From contig JAZBQD010000001.1 of NCBI GenBank assembly GCA_036583965.1, forward strand, positions 20,256,941-20,320,940: DNA of 64,000 nucleotides, given 5' to 3'. This DNA comes from Prunella strophiata (lineage: Eukaryota > Chordata > Aves > Passeriformes > Prunellidae). The translations under genes and the position numbers were made by a program. The notes under the pieces are model-generated. The model searched no databases and was not told the origin of the DNA. It worked only from the letters and a program-made list of their open reading frames with translations. Positions 1-10,938 of this stretch are shown in pieces; position 1 is the stretch's first letter; every line of letters begins with the position of its first letter.

Positions 1-382
1 GCTCACGCAGGCGAGGCAGGGGCACAAATTGCCTCCTTCACCAGGGGCTGATGGGGAGCCCTGGCCCAGCAGCAGAGCTGAGGACCATGCTCTTGGCTGC
101 TGCTTTGGGCAAAAAAAACCCAGAGCTCAGGGGAAAGCAGCAGATTTTTGCTGGAGATGGAGCATGGCAAAGGGGCAACAAAACCAGGGGATTTCTGCAG
201 GTCATGCTGGTCCCAGCAGCCATTCTGGATGTTCTGGATGAGGACAGGAGCATTCCTGTGTGGATGGGTGAGTGAAAACCACTGGGGTCTGGTCACATGT
301 GGGAGGAAAGCCACCAGGAGCTCCAGAGATTCTCTGTGGTTTTGTAACTGGGAATTCTGCAAGGCTCAAGATTGTAAATCTG
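1..382. other. Unique non-coding sequence
   Basis: No recognisable gene, transposon or tandem unit. Short open frames on both strands have no recognisable domain and no convincing splice context. The stretch runs directly into the 19-bp minisatellite on its right. Confidence 0.5.
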
Positions 383-766
383 AGTGTTCCCATCAACCCT
401 GAGTGTCCCCATCAACCCTGAGTGTTCCCATCAACCCTGAGTGTTCCCATCAAACCTGAGTGTTCCCATCAACCCTGAGTGTTCCCTATCAAACCTGAGT
501 GTTCTCATCAACCCTGAGTGTTCTCATCAACCCTGAGTGTTCCCATCAAACCTGAGCGTTCCCCATCAACCCTGAGTGTTCCCATCACACCTGAGTGTTC
601 CCATCAACCCTGAGTGTTCCAAACCAACCCTGAGTGTTCCCATTAAACCTGAGTGTTCCCATTAAACCTGAGTGTTCCCATCAACCCTGAGTGTTCCCTG
701 CCCTCCCTGAGTGTTCCCATCACACCTGAGTGTTCCCCAACAACCCTGAGTGTTCCCCAATCAAAC
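383..766. repeat. 19-bp minisatellite, about 20 copies
   Basis: The unit CCTGAGTGTTCCCATCAAC repeats head to tail with point variants (AAACC for AACCC, CACACC, CATTAA). The array ends where the family A LTR fragment begins. No coding role is apparent; it is a degenerate array of moderate age judging by the number of variants. Confidence 0.93.
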
Positions 767-1004
767 CTTGACCCCCAAACCCTCATTCTAAAAAACCCCA
801 AAATTCTACTTTTCCACCCTGTGATAAACTAATATTACTCTACTTAATTTTGTGGCTTGCAACTCTTCATATAAGGTTGGTAATTTTTTCTTATTAATCA
901 AAATCAAAGGCACAGGGGTCTTGGGCTCTGTGCCAAGGTCTCTGAGCCCCTGCCAGGGGCTGGAGCCACCCAGGGCAGCCAGAGGGATGTGCTGGGTTCT
1001 GACA
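767..1004 (-). mobile_element. LTR family A, outer U3 fragment
   Basis: This stretch matches the right part of the LTR at 4864-5474 and, in reverse complement, the left part of the LTR at 63227-63837. Shared features are the run starting CCCTCATTCTAAAA, the segment CTCTTCATATAAGGTTGG and the terminal TCTGACA ending at 1004, which is the LTR's 5' TGTCAGA read on the other strand. Only the outer U3 portion is present. The TATA box, the polyadenylation signal and U5 are missing. It is a broken remnant of an endogenous retrovirus with no coding sequence. Confidence 0.85.
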
Positions 1005-1541
1005 TCTCCCCCTCCTGTTTGAACCAAAGCCACCTCTTCTGTGGTGCAGTTCATGGCTTGGTGCATGCACTGGAAGATGCACAGCAAAATGAGCTCCTTT
1101 CAGGAGAGCTTCCTCCCTGCCATCCCCAGCAGAGGACAGCTGGACATGAGCTGATGGGCTCCAGGAGCTGCTTGAGGCTCGTTCTCTGCACAGCCAGTCC
1201 CTGTCCCTGCAGTGGAGAGGAACAAATGATCCATATTTCATCAGCCTGGCAACAGGGGGATGCTAATGCAGCTCTGATCACACTGAGAGATCTCTGCATG
1301 GAGGAGCTGCCAGCCCATCACCAGCTTTGGTGAGCCACAGAAATGAGAGAGCCCTTTGTGTTCTTCAGATGGGATTTACACAGAGCAGGAGCCTCACAAC
1401 AAAATCCACATTAAAGAAACGCCAGAGCAGGGATGTTCTGCTGCTTTAGTGCAGGGAAAATCTCTGTAAGCTTGGCAACATCAGTGCAAATCTGATCTCC
1501 ACCCCAGAGCTGGGCAGCAGCTCCTGTCCCACTGCACAGCA
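1005..1541. other. Unique non-coding sequence
   Basis: This is mixed-composition single-copy sequence next to the family A fragment. Open frames of 93-115 codons occur on both strands but overlap each other and show no recognisable protein family. I see no gene here. Confidence 0.4.
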
Positions 1542-1722
1542 CCAGGGATGGGCACTCCAACCCTCCCTGGGCAGTTCCTGAGCCCCCTTTCCATGGGGAA
1601 ATTCCTGCTGTGCCCACCCTGAGCCTGCCCTGGCCCAGCCTGAGGCCGTTCCCTCTGCTCCTGTCCCTGTTCCCTGGAGCAGAGCCCTGACCTGGGGCTG
1701 TGCCCTCCTGGCAGGAGCTGTG
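1542..1722 (-). mobile_element. CR1 LINE fragment
   Basis: The order of motifs is that of the antisense strand of a CR1 3' region: GGATGGGCACTCCAACCCTC, then CCTGGGCAG, then GAGGCCGTTCCCTCTGCTCC. A closely similar copy lies at 61825-61950. There is no reverse-transcriptase coding sequence, so this is a short 3' remnant as is usual for 5'-truncated avian CR1 copies. Confidence 0.65.
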
Positions 1723-1772
1723 CAGAGCCACAAGGGCCCCCTGAGCCTCCTTTGCTCCAGGCTGAGCCCCCT

Positions 1773-1990
1773 CAGCTCCTCAGGGATTCTCCATTCCCTT
1801 CCCAGCTCCTCAGGAATTCTCCATTCCCTTCCCAGCTCCTCAGGAATTCTCCATTCCCTTCCCAGCTCCTCAGGAATTCTCCATTCCCTTCCCAGCTCCT
1901 CAGGAATTCTCCATTCCCTTCCCAGCTCCTCAGGGATTCTCCATTCCCTTCCCAGCTCCTCAGGGATTCTCCATTCCCTTCCCAGCTCCC
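1773..1990. repeat. 30-bp minisatellite, about 7 copies
   Basis: The unit is exactly 30 bases (begins CAGCTCCTCAGGAATTCTCC and ends ATTCCCTTCC), so two units fill each 60 bases. Copies differ only at GGAATT versus GGGATT, and an eighth partial copy decays on the right. Because 30 is divisible by three, it creates an open frame with a ten-residue repeat (SSSGILHSLP) that should not be taken as a gene. Confidence 0.95.
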
Positions 1991-2771
1991 TCAGCCATTC
2001 CCACAGGATTTATTCCTCTCCCTTTGGGCTCCAAAGACACTTCTGCCATGGAGAAGAATAAAAATGCCCCCAAACCTGAACTCAGGTGATTTTTGCCCAG
2101 CAGTGCCCCCTCCTCAGCCCAGCTCCCTCCCTGCCCTCACCCAGCTGCAATTCCTCATTCCTCCATTTCCTAGGATTTATTTTTTTGCTGTGCTTTATCT
2201 GCAGAGCTGAACTATTTCACAATGCACCCTCTGCAATCTCCCAGTCTGCCAGCACTGGTCTCATCCACCTCCACAGACAAATCCACAGACAAATCCAGGG
2301 GGTTTGGCTAAACCAGAGCCTGGCACAGTAGAGCAGGGAACCATTCCCAGTTCCAGTGGATGAGCATTCCTGGTGGCTTCCAGCAGGGCAGGGCAGTGCT
2401 GTGCTCTGCTCCTCCAAGATAAGCTGGGCCAGCCAATTTATTGCTGCCAGTCCCAGCTTTGTTCCCTGGCAGGTGCTTGGATGCTGCTAATGGGAAGAAT
2501 TCCCTTATTTTCATAAGAGACAGCTCAGAAAAATATCAGATTTCCTGGATTCTGCCTGCTCAGAGGTGGAATGGGGGCTGTGCCTGGAAAATCCCCTGCA
2601 GTGAGCACTGGGGAGCAGAGCTGGCTCTGCTGCTGCTCCCCCTGCAGCTGGGGAGGCAAAAATGGGAATTTTGTGGAGGATCAGTTGTTGTTCAAAGGGC
2701 TGTGACTGATGCTGGAGCTTCAGCACTGAAGGAGCTTCTGCTGAGCTGCACCAAAAACCTGCTGGAGAACA
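1991..2771. other. Unique non-coding sequence
   Basis: I see no transposon, tandem unit or credible exon in this ~780-base spacer. It contains overlapping short open frames on both strands with no recognisable domain. Confidence 0.4.
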
Positions 2772-3843
2772 GTGTGGGTTATATCTGGTACAATTTGGGG
2801 TTTATTGAGTAAAATTTGGGTTTATTTGGTACAATTTGGGTTATATCTGGTACAATCTGGTTTGTATTTGGGCATAATTTCAGTTTTATTTGGGTACAAA
2901 CTGGGTTGTATTTGGGTTATATTTGGGCACAGTTTGGATTTTATTTGGGTACAATTTGGGTATAATTTGGGCACAATTTTGGTTATATTTGGGCACAATT
3001 TGGGTTGTATTTGACACAATTTGGGTTATATTTGGGCACAATTTGGGTTATATTTGGCACAATTTGGGTTATATTTGGACAAAATTTGGGTTAAATTTGG
3101 CACAATTTGGGTTATATTTGGACACAATTTTAGTTATATTTGGGTTTTATTTGGACACAATTTTGGTTATATTTGGGCACAATTTGGGTTATATTTGGGT
3201 ACAATTTGGGTTTATTTGGTACAATTTGGTTTATATTTGGGCACAATTTGGGTTTTATTTGGGTACAATTTGGGTTATATTTGGGTTATATTTGGGCACA
3301 ATTTGCATTATATTTGGACACAATTTGGGTTATATTTGGATACAATTTTGGTTATATTTGGGGTTTATTTGGACACAATTTTGGTTATATTTGGGTACAA
3401 TTTGGGTTATATTTGGGTACAATTTGGGGTTTATTTGGTACAATTTGGTTAGTATTTGGGCACAATTTCAGTTTTATTTGGGCATATTTTGGGCTATATT
3501 GGGCACAATTTTGGTTATATTTGGGCACAATTTGGGTTATATTTGGATACAATTTTGGTTATATTTGGGCACAATTTGGGTTTTATTTGGACACAATTTT
3601 GGTTATATTTGGACACAATTTGGGTTATATTTGGGTACAATTTGGGTTTTATTTGGGTACAATTTGTGTTATATCTGGTATAACTGGGGTTATATCTGGT
3701 ACAATTTGGTTTGCATTTGGGCACAATTTCAGTTTTATTTGGGTACAATACTGGGTTATATTTGGGCACAATTTGGGTTTTATTTGGGTTATATCTGGGC
3801 AAAATTTGGGTTATATTTGGGCACAATTTGTGTTGTGTTTGTT
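2772..3843. repeat. ~22-bp T/G-rich minisatellite
   Basis: About 1.07 kb of a two-part unit, TTTGGGTTATATTTGGGCAC plus AA, with frequent swaps of the half-units (GGTACAA, GGACACAA, GGGTTTTAT). The plus strand is strongly enriched in T and G over C, with GGG runs about every 8-11 bases. The open frames across it (up to 424 codons, translating as LGTIWVIFGYN-like repeats) follow from the lack of stop codons and are not evidence of a membrane protein. Confidence 0.95.
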
Positions 3844-4863
3844 TCTTTGGGAGTTTTAAGACAGCCCCAACATCCCCTGACAGGCACTGCCACCCTCCAT
3901 CCCAGCCTCAGCAGGAGGGAGCTCACAGAAAAGGCAGGATATTTTTTCCCCAGGATTTTTCGTTGCTGTTCCCTGGAGAGGGAAGATCAGGAGGTGATGA
4001 AATCAAAGGGAATGGCTGATTTAACAGGGATCTTTCCATGGAATGCAGCCCAGCCCTGCCTGCCCAGGGTCAGCTCCTCCTGGCTGAGTTTTCCATGGAC
4101 CACGAGCAGCTCCCAGCACGGACCTGACTTAATTGAGAGCCGAGCACAGGAGGAGTGGAATTGATTTTCTGTTCCTGGAAATTCAGAGCAGTGCTTGGAA
4201 AAGCCCAGGGAAGGATTGCTGGGATGAAAAACCACAATTGCCCAGCATCAAACAGGAGTTCAGCACTCAGGCTTTGAAATCACCACAATTTAAACAGCTC
4301 TTGTGATGTCCAGGAGTGGCTGTGGGACAGGACTAAAGACTCTGATGATTTTACCAGTGATTTACCAACCACTTCCATGAGGTTTGTGTTGAAATGAAGA
4401 CTGGTTTCCAGCCTAGGGCAGTTTTTTCCAGGACAGGTGTCTCCCAACAGAGCATTAGTTAATTAGAAGTTGCTTAATTAATTAGAGGTTGCTTTGCCAG
4501 AGGTTCTCTCCTGAGGATCCTCCCCAAAGTCAGTCCTTGAGCATCTCCTCAGGCAAACTGGAAGGATCCACCATCCCAGCAGTGGAATTGATGTCCTGAG
4601 TGCCTCTGGAACCAGGTGCCTGGAGAAGCACCAGAGAGGTGAGATGAAATCAGAACAATCAGAATTTCAGGCCAGGTTTTGGTGCCGGGGGGTCCTGGAG
4701 CACATTTTGCTCCTCACCCACACAAAGATGGATTTGGCTTTGCCACAAAGGTGGTTTTGTTTTTTCTATAAAGATGGTTTTTGTCTTCCCTTCTCCCCTG
4801 TGCTTCCCTTCACATCCAGCAGGAAATCCTCACCCCCTTCATCCCCAGCCTCTGGTTCCAGGA
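3844..4863. other. Unique non-coding sequence
   Basis: This is single-copy sequence between the T/G-rich array and the family A LTR. It includes an AT-rich patch at about 4455-4492 with two TTAATTAG-like motifs. I see no gene and no recognisable transposon. Confidence 0.4.
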
Positions 4864-5474
4864 CGTTCTTGGGTCTCTCAGGAGCTCGAGGTGACCCCAA
4901 GATGTGTTTGAGAGTCTCTGTGTCCCAGCACCAAAGGAGGAGTCAGGACTCTTCATTTGTGCTCTCCAAGGCTGTTCATTTTTCCTTATCTATTCCATTC
5001 CTTCCCTGACCAGCCCAGCTCTGTTCAGCAGGTCAGTCTGAGCACACTGCCCACCTCTGGGGTGGTGTTGTCTTTTTATACTAAAAACTACCTGTACATT
5101 ATTTACAGTTATTTTCCAATACCCATCACCTGTGTTACACAGTCCAACTCTGCTCTAAACCAACCCAAAAGTGCCACCATCACCCAGAAGATGGAGGCTG
5201 TGAAGAAGGAGAAAGAAGGACAGAACACACCCAAATTCCTCCATCTTGGCCCCTGAACCCTCATTCTAAAAAACCCCAAAATTCTACTTTTTCACCCTGT
5301 GATAAACTAATTATTACTGTACTTAATTTTTGTGGCTTGTAACTCCTCATATAAGGTTGGTAATTTTTTCCATGGCTCAAGATGAAAGGCACAGGGGTCT
5401 TGGGCTGTGTGCCAAGGGCTGTGAGCCCCTGCCAGGGGCTGGAGCCCCCCAGTGGGATGTGCTGGGCTCTGACA
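4864..5474 (-). mobile_element. LTR family A, near-complete solo LTR
   Basis: This is the reverse-strand counterpart of the LTR at 63227-63837, and both are 611 bases long. The right end TCTGACA (5474) is the 5' terminus. The left end is decayed (CGTTCTTGGGTC where the other copy gives TGTCAGGGGTC). A TATAAAAAG box lies at 5072-5080 on the minus strand. The AATAAA seen in the other copies has changed to ATGAAC here. I see no target-site duplication and no gag, pol or env sequence nearby, so it is an old solo LTR from LTR-LTR recombination. Confidence 0.85.
5072..5080 (-). promoter_or_regulatory. TATA box of LTR family A
   Basis: CTTTTTATA on the plus strand reads TATAAAAAG on the minus strand. 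It sits at the same LTR position as the TATA boxes at 63630 and about 60170. Whether it still drives transcription cannot be told from sequence. Confidence 0.55.
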
Positions 5475-5774
5475 GACATTCCCAGGTGTCAGGGGGATCT
5501 GAGTGTTTTATTTCATTTATTTTGCCAATCATTAGGGGATGTCTGTGTTTGGGGAATGAAGGAGAAGCCAGTTGGCCCTGCTGGGCTGAGGGACACCCTG
5601 GGAACCCCCTGGGAATGAGGGAAAAGGGAGAGTTTATTTCTGGCTCTGATCTGCACTCACTTTTCCAATGTTTGCCTTGGCAATCCAGTGTTTGTCAACA
5701 GCAGGGATGAGACAGCCAGGAGGGGAAATTCTGCTTTTGGTTTGTGCTGAGAGCTTCCCTGGGCCACAAACTCA

Positions 5775-5898
5775 GGGAGTCCTGGGGTGGAGGGGTTGGA
5801 AAGGACCTGAAATCCCATCCAGTCCCACCAGGACACCTCCCCCTGCCCCAGGGTGCTCCAGCCCAGCCCCGGGCACTGCCAGGGATGGGGAATTTCCC
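5775..5898 (-). mobile_element. CR1 LINE 3'-end fragment
   Basis: Reading the plus strand gives the antisense CR1 order: GGTTGGAAAGGACCTGAAAT, then CACCAGGACACCTCCC, then GCACTGCCAGGGATGGGG. It is about 120 bases and carries only the non-coding 3' region. Confidence 0.75.
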
Positions 5899-6147
5899 CT
5901 GAAATTTGGAGAGAAATGGGGAGATCCAAATTTCTCCATTCAATCCCAGCCTTTGCATTTGTTCCTGAAGGTCTGAACTGGGATGAGTGGTGAGATCTGA
6001 AGCCCTGTCTGCCATGGAGAGCTCTGAGCCCAGCTGCATTTCTGGCATTTAATAGTGATTAATATAGCCATTAACCCATTCTTACATTAATTTTGTGATA
6101 GACTCAGAGCCATGACCCTTCATCACTTTTTTTTATGATTAGCCACT

Positions 6148-6556
6148 GAAAAAAGTACAAATATCTGGTACAAATATATAAAGTACAAAAATTTGGTACA
6201 AATATATAAGTACAAATATCTGGCAAAATATATACATTATTAATATCTGGCACAAATATATGAAGTACAAATATCTGGTACAAATATATACATTATTAAT
6301 ATCTGGCACAAATATATGAAGTACAAATATCTGGTACAAATATATAAAGTACAAATATCTGGTACAAATATATGAAGTACAAATATCTGGCACAAATATA
6401 TGAATTACTAATATCTGGCACAAATATATAAATTATTAATATCTGGCAGAAATATATAAATTACTAATATCTGGTACAAGTATATAAATTACTAATATCT
6501 GGCACAAATATATAAGTTACTAATATCTGGTACAGATATATGAAGTACAAATGTCT
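6148..6556. repeat. 28-bp AT-rich minisatellite, about 14-15 copies
   Basis: The unit alternates CAAATATCTGGTACAAATAT with ATGAAGTA, and changes to a variant with AAATTACTAATATCTGGCA toward the right. The two unit types are segregated: GTACAAATATCTGG on the left and ATTACTAATATCTGG on the right, which suggests local expansion of each. It is AT-rich, unlike most arrays here. Confidence 0.93.
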
Positions 6557-7620
6557 GTATCAATCCCCCAAAGCAGGATGAGTTCCTCGTGATCAGTGAC
6601 AGCACACTTCAAATTTAAACACTTAAAATCACTCATTATAAAATTATTATAGTTATTGTAAGATTAAACAACTTAAGTTTGGCTTCCATAAGGTCAGGGA
6701 AGTGTTGGGGTCCTAAGGATTGAATTGCTACAGGTCTGGGAAAAAGGAAACTGCTCCTGAGTGTGGCTGGATGGTTGTGGAGGGTTTACAAAGGTATTTC
6801 TGAGGAAATAGGCTAAGAAAATTCACTGAAGCAGCTTTTCCAGTGGGGCTCACCTGCAGGGAGTGAGCCTTGGCTCTGGCATGGAAAAGCATCAGGAGAA
6901 GGCAAAGGAAAGTTTCCTGCACTGACCCTCCCTCCACCCAGGGGCTGCTGGGGGCATTTCCATGCCCTGCTCCTGCATGGAACTGTTGGAATTACAACCA
7001 CAAAAACCCACAAAACCCTCCTGCCCACCCAGGAGCAAAGGGATCAAGGCAAATCCTGCTGGCTGGAGTGAGTGACAGCTTTTTACAGTGCCTGGAACAG
7101 GGAGGGATCCGGGTTTGGAAGTGTTTGCCCCCTGGGAATCAGTGATCCCAGCTGCTGGCAGGGAATTCCAGCTGCCCTGGGGGATGGCAGTGCCCAGCTG
7201 GTCCCAGGGAGCTGGGGAACACCAGCCCAGCTGTAATGAGTGTTCTTTCCTTTTCAATCCATTTCTCTGTCATATTTGCCCAATATTCAGGAGCTGCTGA
7301 GGAGCTGGGTGTGAATCTCCTGGGGAGGGAGGAGGGCAGCTCCATCCCTGCTGCAGCTCTGCCCTCCCTGCAGGATTCAGCCCTTTGCTTTGCCAGGTGG
7401 AGACAGCAACCCCAGCTCTGCCATCCCTTCTGAGCACAAAATGCAGAGTTATTGACATTTTATTGGGATTTCAGTTCAGTTTTGTGAACAGCCCTTGATG
7501 GGAGCTCAGCCTGGCGTGGGGACAGGTCCAGCTGGCACTTTGAGTATTTGTGTGTCTGTGACTTAGGCCTGTCCCCTCACCATGCCACCACTGCCAGCCC
7601 ACGGTGGGCACAACAATCCT
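6557..7620. other. Unique non-coding sequence
   Basis: An AT-rich left end (about 6600-6680) gives way to GC-rich single-copy sequence. Open frames of 60-120 codons overlap on both strands with no recognisable domain. I see no gene, tandem unit or clear transposon. Confidence 0.4.
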
Positions 7621-8160
7621 TTGGGGATAACCTTTGAGATAACTTTTGGGATGACTTTTGGGATAACCTTTGGGATGACTTTTGGGATAACCTTTGGGAT
7701 AACCTTTGGGATATCTTTTGGGATAACTTTTGGGATAACTTTTGGGGTGACTTTTGGGATAACTTTTGGGATAACTTTTGAGTTAACCTTTGGAATAACC
7801 TTTGGGATATTTTTTGGGATAACCTTTAGGATAACTTTTGGGATAACTTTTGGGATATATTTTGGGATAACCTTTGGGATAATCTTTGGGCTAACCTTTG
7901 GAATAACCTTTGGGATAACTTTTGGGATAACCTTTGGGATAACTTTGGGAACAACCTTTGGGATAACCTTTTGGGATATCTTTTGGGCTAACCTTTGGGA
8001 TAAATTTTGGGCTAACCTTTGGGATAACTTTTGGGATAACCTTTGGGATAACCCTTGGGATATATTTTGGGATAACCTTTGGGATAATTTTTGGGATAAC
8101 TTTTGGGATAACTTTTGGGATAACTTTTGGGATAATCTTTGGGAAAACCTTTGGGATAAC
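7621..8160. repeat. 12-bp minisatellite, about 45 copies
   Basis: The unit GGGATAACTTTT (variant GGGATAACCTTT) repeats for about 540 bases. A 12-base period keeps the frame open on both strands: plus-strand translation gives FGIT repeats and minus-strand gives IPKG/YPKG repeats. A few units carry ATATC, CTAAC or a single-base slip near 7968 that shifts the frame. The plus strand has GGG every 12 bases. Immediately right of it lies a CR1 3' end. Confidence 0.95.
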
Positions 8161-8217
8161 AGCCATTTCCCTGAAAAGGCTGCTTTTGCTTCAGGATTTC
8201 TTCAGGTTCTTCCATTT

Positions 8218-8346
8218 GGGATGCAAGGCCAGGCTGGACATTGGGGCTTGGATCCCCTTGGTGTCCCTGCCATGGCAGGGGTGGCACTGGGTGGGATTTG
8301 AGGCCCCTTTACATCCCAAACCATTCCAGGATTCTCTGATCCTGCA
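8218..8346 (+). mobile_element. CR1 LINE 3' end
   Basis: AAGGCCAGGCTGGACATTGG, then GTGTCCCTGCCATGGCAGGG, GTGGGATTTGAGGCCCC and CCATTCCAGGATTCTCTGAT give the CR1 3' region in sense orientation through to the degenerate terminal ATTCTGTG-type octamers. It is heavily 5'-truncated. Confidence 0.85.
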
Positions 8347-8564
8347 GATGAAAAGAGCTTTTAATCAAAGCTGGGAAGGCAAACAACACACTCAGCTTTT
8401 GTAATTAGTGAGCACCTTCCCTTCTGTGTGTGTGAGATCTGAGATACCACCATGGTGCAGCCAGAAAATGAATAACTCTGGGAAAGCAGCTGCATTTTGA
8501 TAAAAAAATAATCATTCTGAACCATAAATAAATCAAAACTCGTGTCCACAGCTCCTGCTACTTC

Positions 8565-9489
8565 GAAATCACAGCTGACAAAGGAAATAAAAGCTTGATG
8601 GTGACAGATAAGTGTGAGAGAAAGCTCTTTTCACTCGATCTGCTCCAGCAGTCATTAAATAAGATGTGCTGACAGCTCAGGAGAAACAAGCACCAGGCTT
8701 TTATTCACTGGCTCCTGAGCCTTGAGCAGGACCAGGGCCAGGACAGGAATTTAATCCAATAATTCTGTACCAAATCCTTCATTGATATCCCTCCTATTGC
8801 AATATTTGGGGTTTGTTGGCCAGCTCACAGAACCTGACCCTCCCTGTCCATCTCCTCCATCCAGAGCCAATCTCCTTCCTAATGAAAACCAATCCAATTA
8901 ATTTAAATCAGGACCAAAGCACCACAGGTCTGATGACCTGTCATGTCCTGGTGGTCGTTTTACAACCCTTAGATCCCATGATTATGATTTTATTTTTTGA
9001 AAAGCTGAGTTTTCCAGCTCAGAGGGGAGGAACTAAGCCAAGCTTTCCCAAAGGAATGAGCCAGAATCTCTCCTCTCCACCTCAGGGGGATCCTTCTGCC
9101 ATCATCCCTTGGGCTGCAATGAGCAACTGCTCCTCCTGTGTTGGGATTTATAATTATTGTTAAATATGGGAAAAATTATGCCAGGAAATATGGAGCAGTC
9201 GGCAACAAAGAAAAGCAGTTTGCTTAATTAAATGTGGGATTTTTCTGGGTTTTTTTTTAATATAATTTAAATATATCTGTATACTGTGATGGTATTTCTT
9301 TTATTAGGAGAGGAAAAGGGGGCTTAAAATGTCCAGGTTATTGCAGCTATTCCCCTGCCAAAAAAATTAAGAATTTGGCTCTCTGCATGCCCAGGCTGAG
9401 TGGTGGAGGTGATCTCTGAGCTTTTATTGAGGATACAATAATTCCTGGCTCCAAAGCTGCACATTTCCTGGAGTTAATGTATTCCAGCC
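8565..9489. other. Left copy of a ~930-bp duplication at an assembly gap
   Basis: From GAAATCACAGCTGACAAAGG onward this sequence is repeated in the same order and direction at 9990-10938, on the other side of the N block. Differences are mostly one- or two-base insertions and deletions. The content is non-coding, with AT-rich patches and no recognised transposon. Its right end (GTATTCCAGCC) touches the gap. Confidence 0.9.
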
Positions 9490-9989
9490 NNNNNNNNNNN
9501 NNNNNNNNNNNNNNNNNNNNNNNNNNNNNNNNNNNNNNNNNNNNNNNNNNNNNNNNNNNNNNNNNNNNNNNNNNNNNNNNNNNNNNNNNNNNNNNNNNNN
9601 NNNNNNNNNNNNNNNNNNNNNNNNNNNNNNNNNNNNNNNNNNNNNNNNNNNNNNNNNNNNNNNNNNNNNNNNNNNNNNNNNNNNNNNNNNNNNNNNNNNN
9701 NNNNNNNNNNNNNNNNNNNNNNNNNNNNNNNNNNNNNNNNNNNNNNNNNNNNNNNNNNNNNNNNNNNNNNNNNNNNNNNNNNNNNNNNNNNNNNNNNNNN
9801 NNNNNNNNNNNNNNNNNNNNNNNNNNNNNNNNNNNNNNNNNNNNNNNNNNNNNNNNNNNNNNNNNNNNNNNNNNNNNNNNNNNNNNNNNNNNNNNNNNNN
9901 NNNNNNNNNNNNNNNNNNNNNNNNNNNNNNNNNNNNNNNNNNNNNNNNNNNNNNNNNNNNNNNNNNNNNNNNNNNNNNNNNNNNNNNNN
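9490..9989. other. Assembly gap, 500 N
   Basis: Exactly 500 undetermined bases. The second gap in the window has the same length, so this is a placeholder size rather than a measured one. Confidence 0.99.
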
Positions 9990-10938
9990 GAAATCCACAG
10001 CTTGACAAAGAAATAAAAGCTTGATGCGTGACAGAGAGTGTGAGAGGAGAGATGAGAAAGCTCTTTCACTCGATCTGCTCCAGCAGTCATTAAATAAGAT
10101 GTGATTGACAGCTCCAGGAGAAAAGAAACAAGCACAGGTTTTATTCACGGGATACCTGAGCCTGGAGAGGACAGGGCCAGGACAGGAATTTAATCCAATA
10201 ATCTGTACCAAATCTTCATTGATATCCCTCCTATGCAATATTGGGGTTTGTGGCCAGCTCACAGACCTGACCCTCCCTGTCCATCTCCTCCATACAGAGC
10301 CATATCCTTCCTAATGAAAACCAATCCAATTAATTAAATCAGGACCCAAAGCACCACAGGTCTGATGACCTGTCAGTCCTGGTGGTCGTTTTACAACCCT
10401 TAGATCCCATGATTATGATTTTATTTTGAAAAGCTGAGGTTCTCCAGACGCAGGGAGGGAACTAAGCCAAGCTCCCAAAGGAAGGAGCAGACAGGAATCT
10501 CTCCTCTCCAACCTCAGGGGGATCCTTCTGCCATCATCCCTTGGGCTTGCTGCAATGGCACTGCTCCTCTGTGTTGGGAGTTATTAATTATTGTTAAATA
10601 TGGGACAAATTATTGCCAGGAAATATGGAAGCAGTCGGAACAATAGAAAAGCAGTTTGCTTAATTAAATGTGGGATTTTTCTGGGTTTTTTTAATAGTAA
10701 TTTAAATAATGTTCTGTGATTACTGTGATGTATTTCTGGTATTAGTAGAGGAAAGGAGGGCTTAAAATGTCCAGGTTATTGGCAGAGATTCCCCTGCCAG
10801 AAAAAAAAATTAAGAATTGGGTCTCTGCATGCCAGGCTGGGAGTGGTGGAGGTGGTGGTGACTCTTGATCTTTTATTGAGGATACAATAATTCCTGGCTC
10901 CAAAGCTGCACATTCCTGGCTGTTCATGTATTCCAGGC
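9990..10938. other. Right copy of the gap-flanking duplication
   Basis: Same content as 8565-9489. This copy has extra or missing bases scattered along it (for example CTTGACAAAG for CTGACAAAGG, and GATGCGTGACAG for GATGGTGACAG). That pattern is typical of uncorrected long-read errors. It continues into the 31/32-bp minisatellite, which the left copy just reaches before the gap. Confidence 0.9.

Noticed and set aside
1720..2210. Ser/Leu/Pro repeat frames of 113 and 152 codons
   Set aside because: They come from the 30-bp minisatellite, whose length is divisible by three.
2890..4164. 424-codon hydrophobic frame (IWVIFGHNLGYIW-type repeats) that looks like a multi-pass membrane protein
   Set aside because: It is the translation of a T/G-rich minisatellite. 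Other frames of the same array give similar hydrophobic repeats.
4864..5474. A full endogenous retrovirus with coding genes near the family A LTRs
   Set aside because: No paired LTRs in the same direction at a fitting distance, and no recognisable gag, pol or env translation in any frame. The copies are solo LTRs or fragments.
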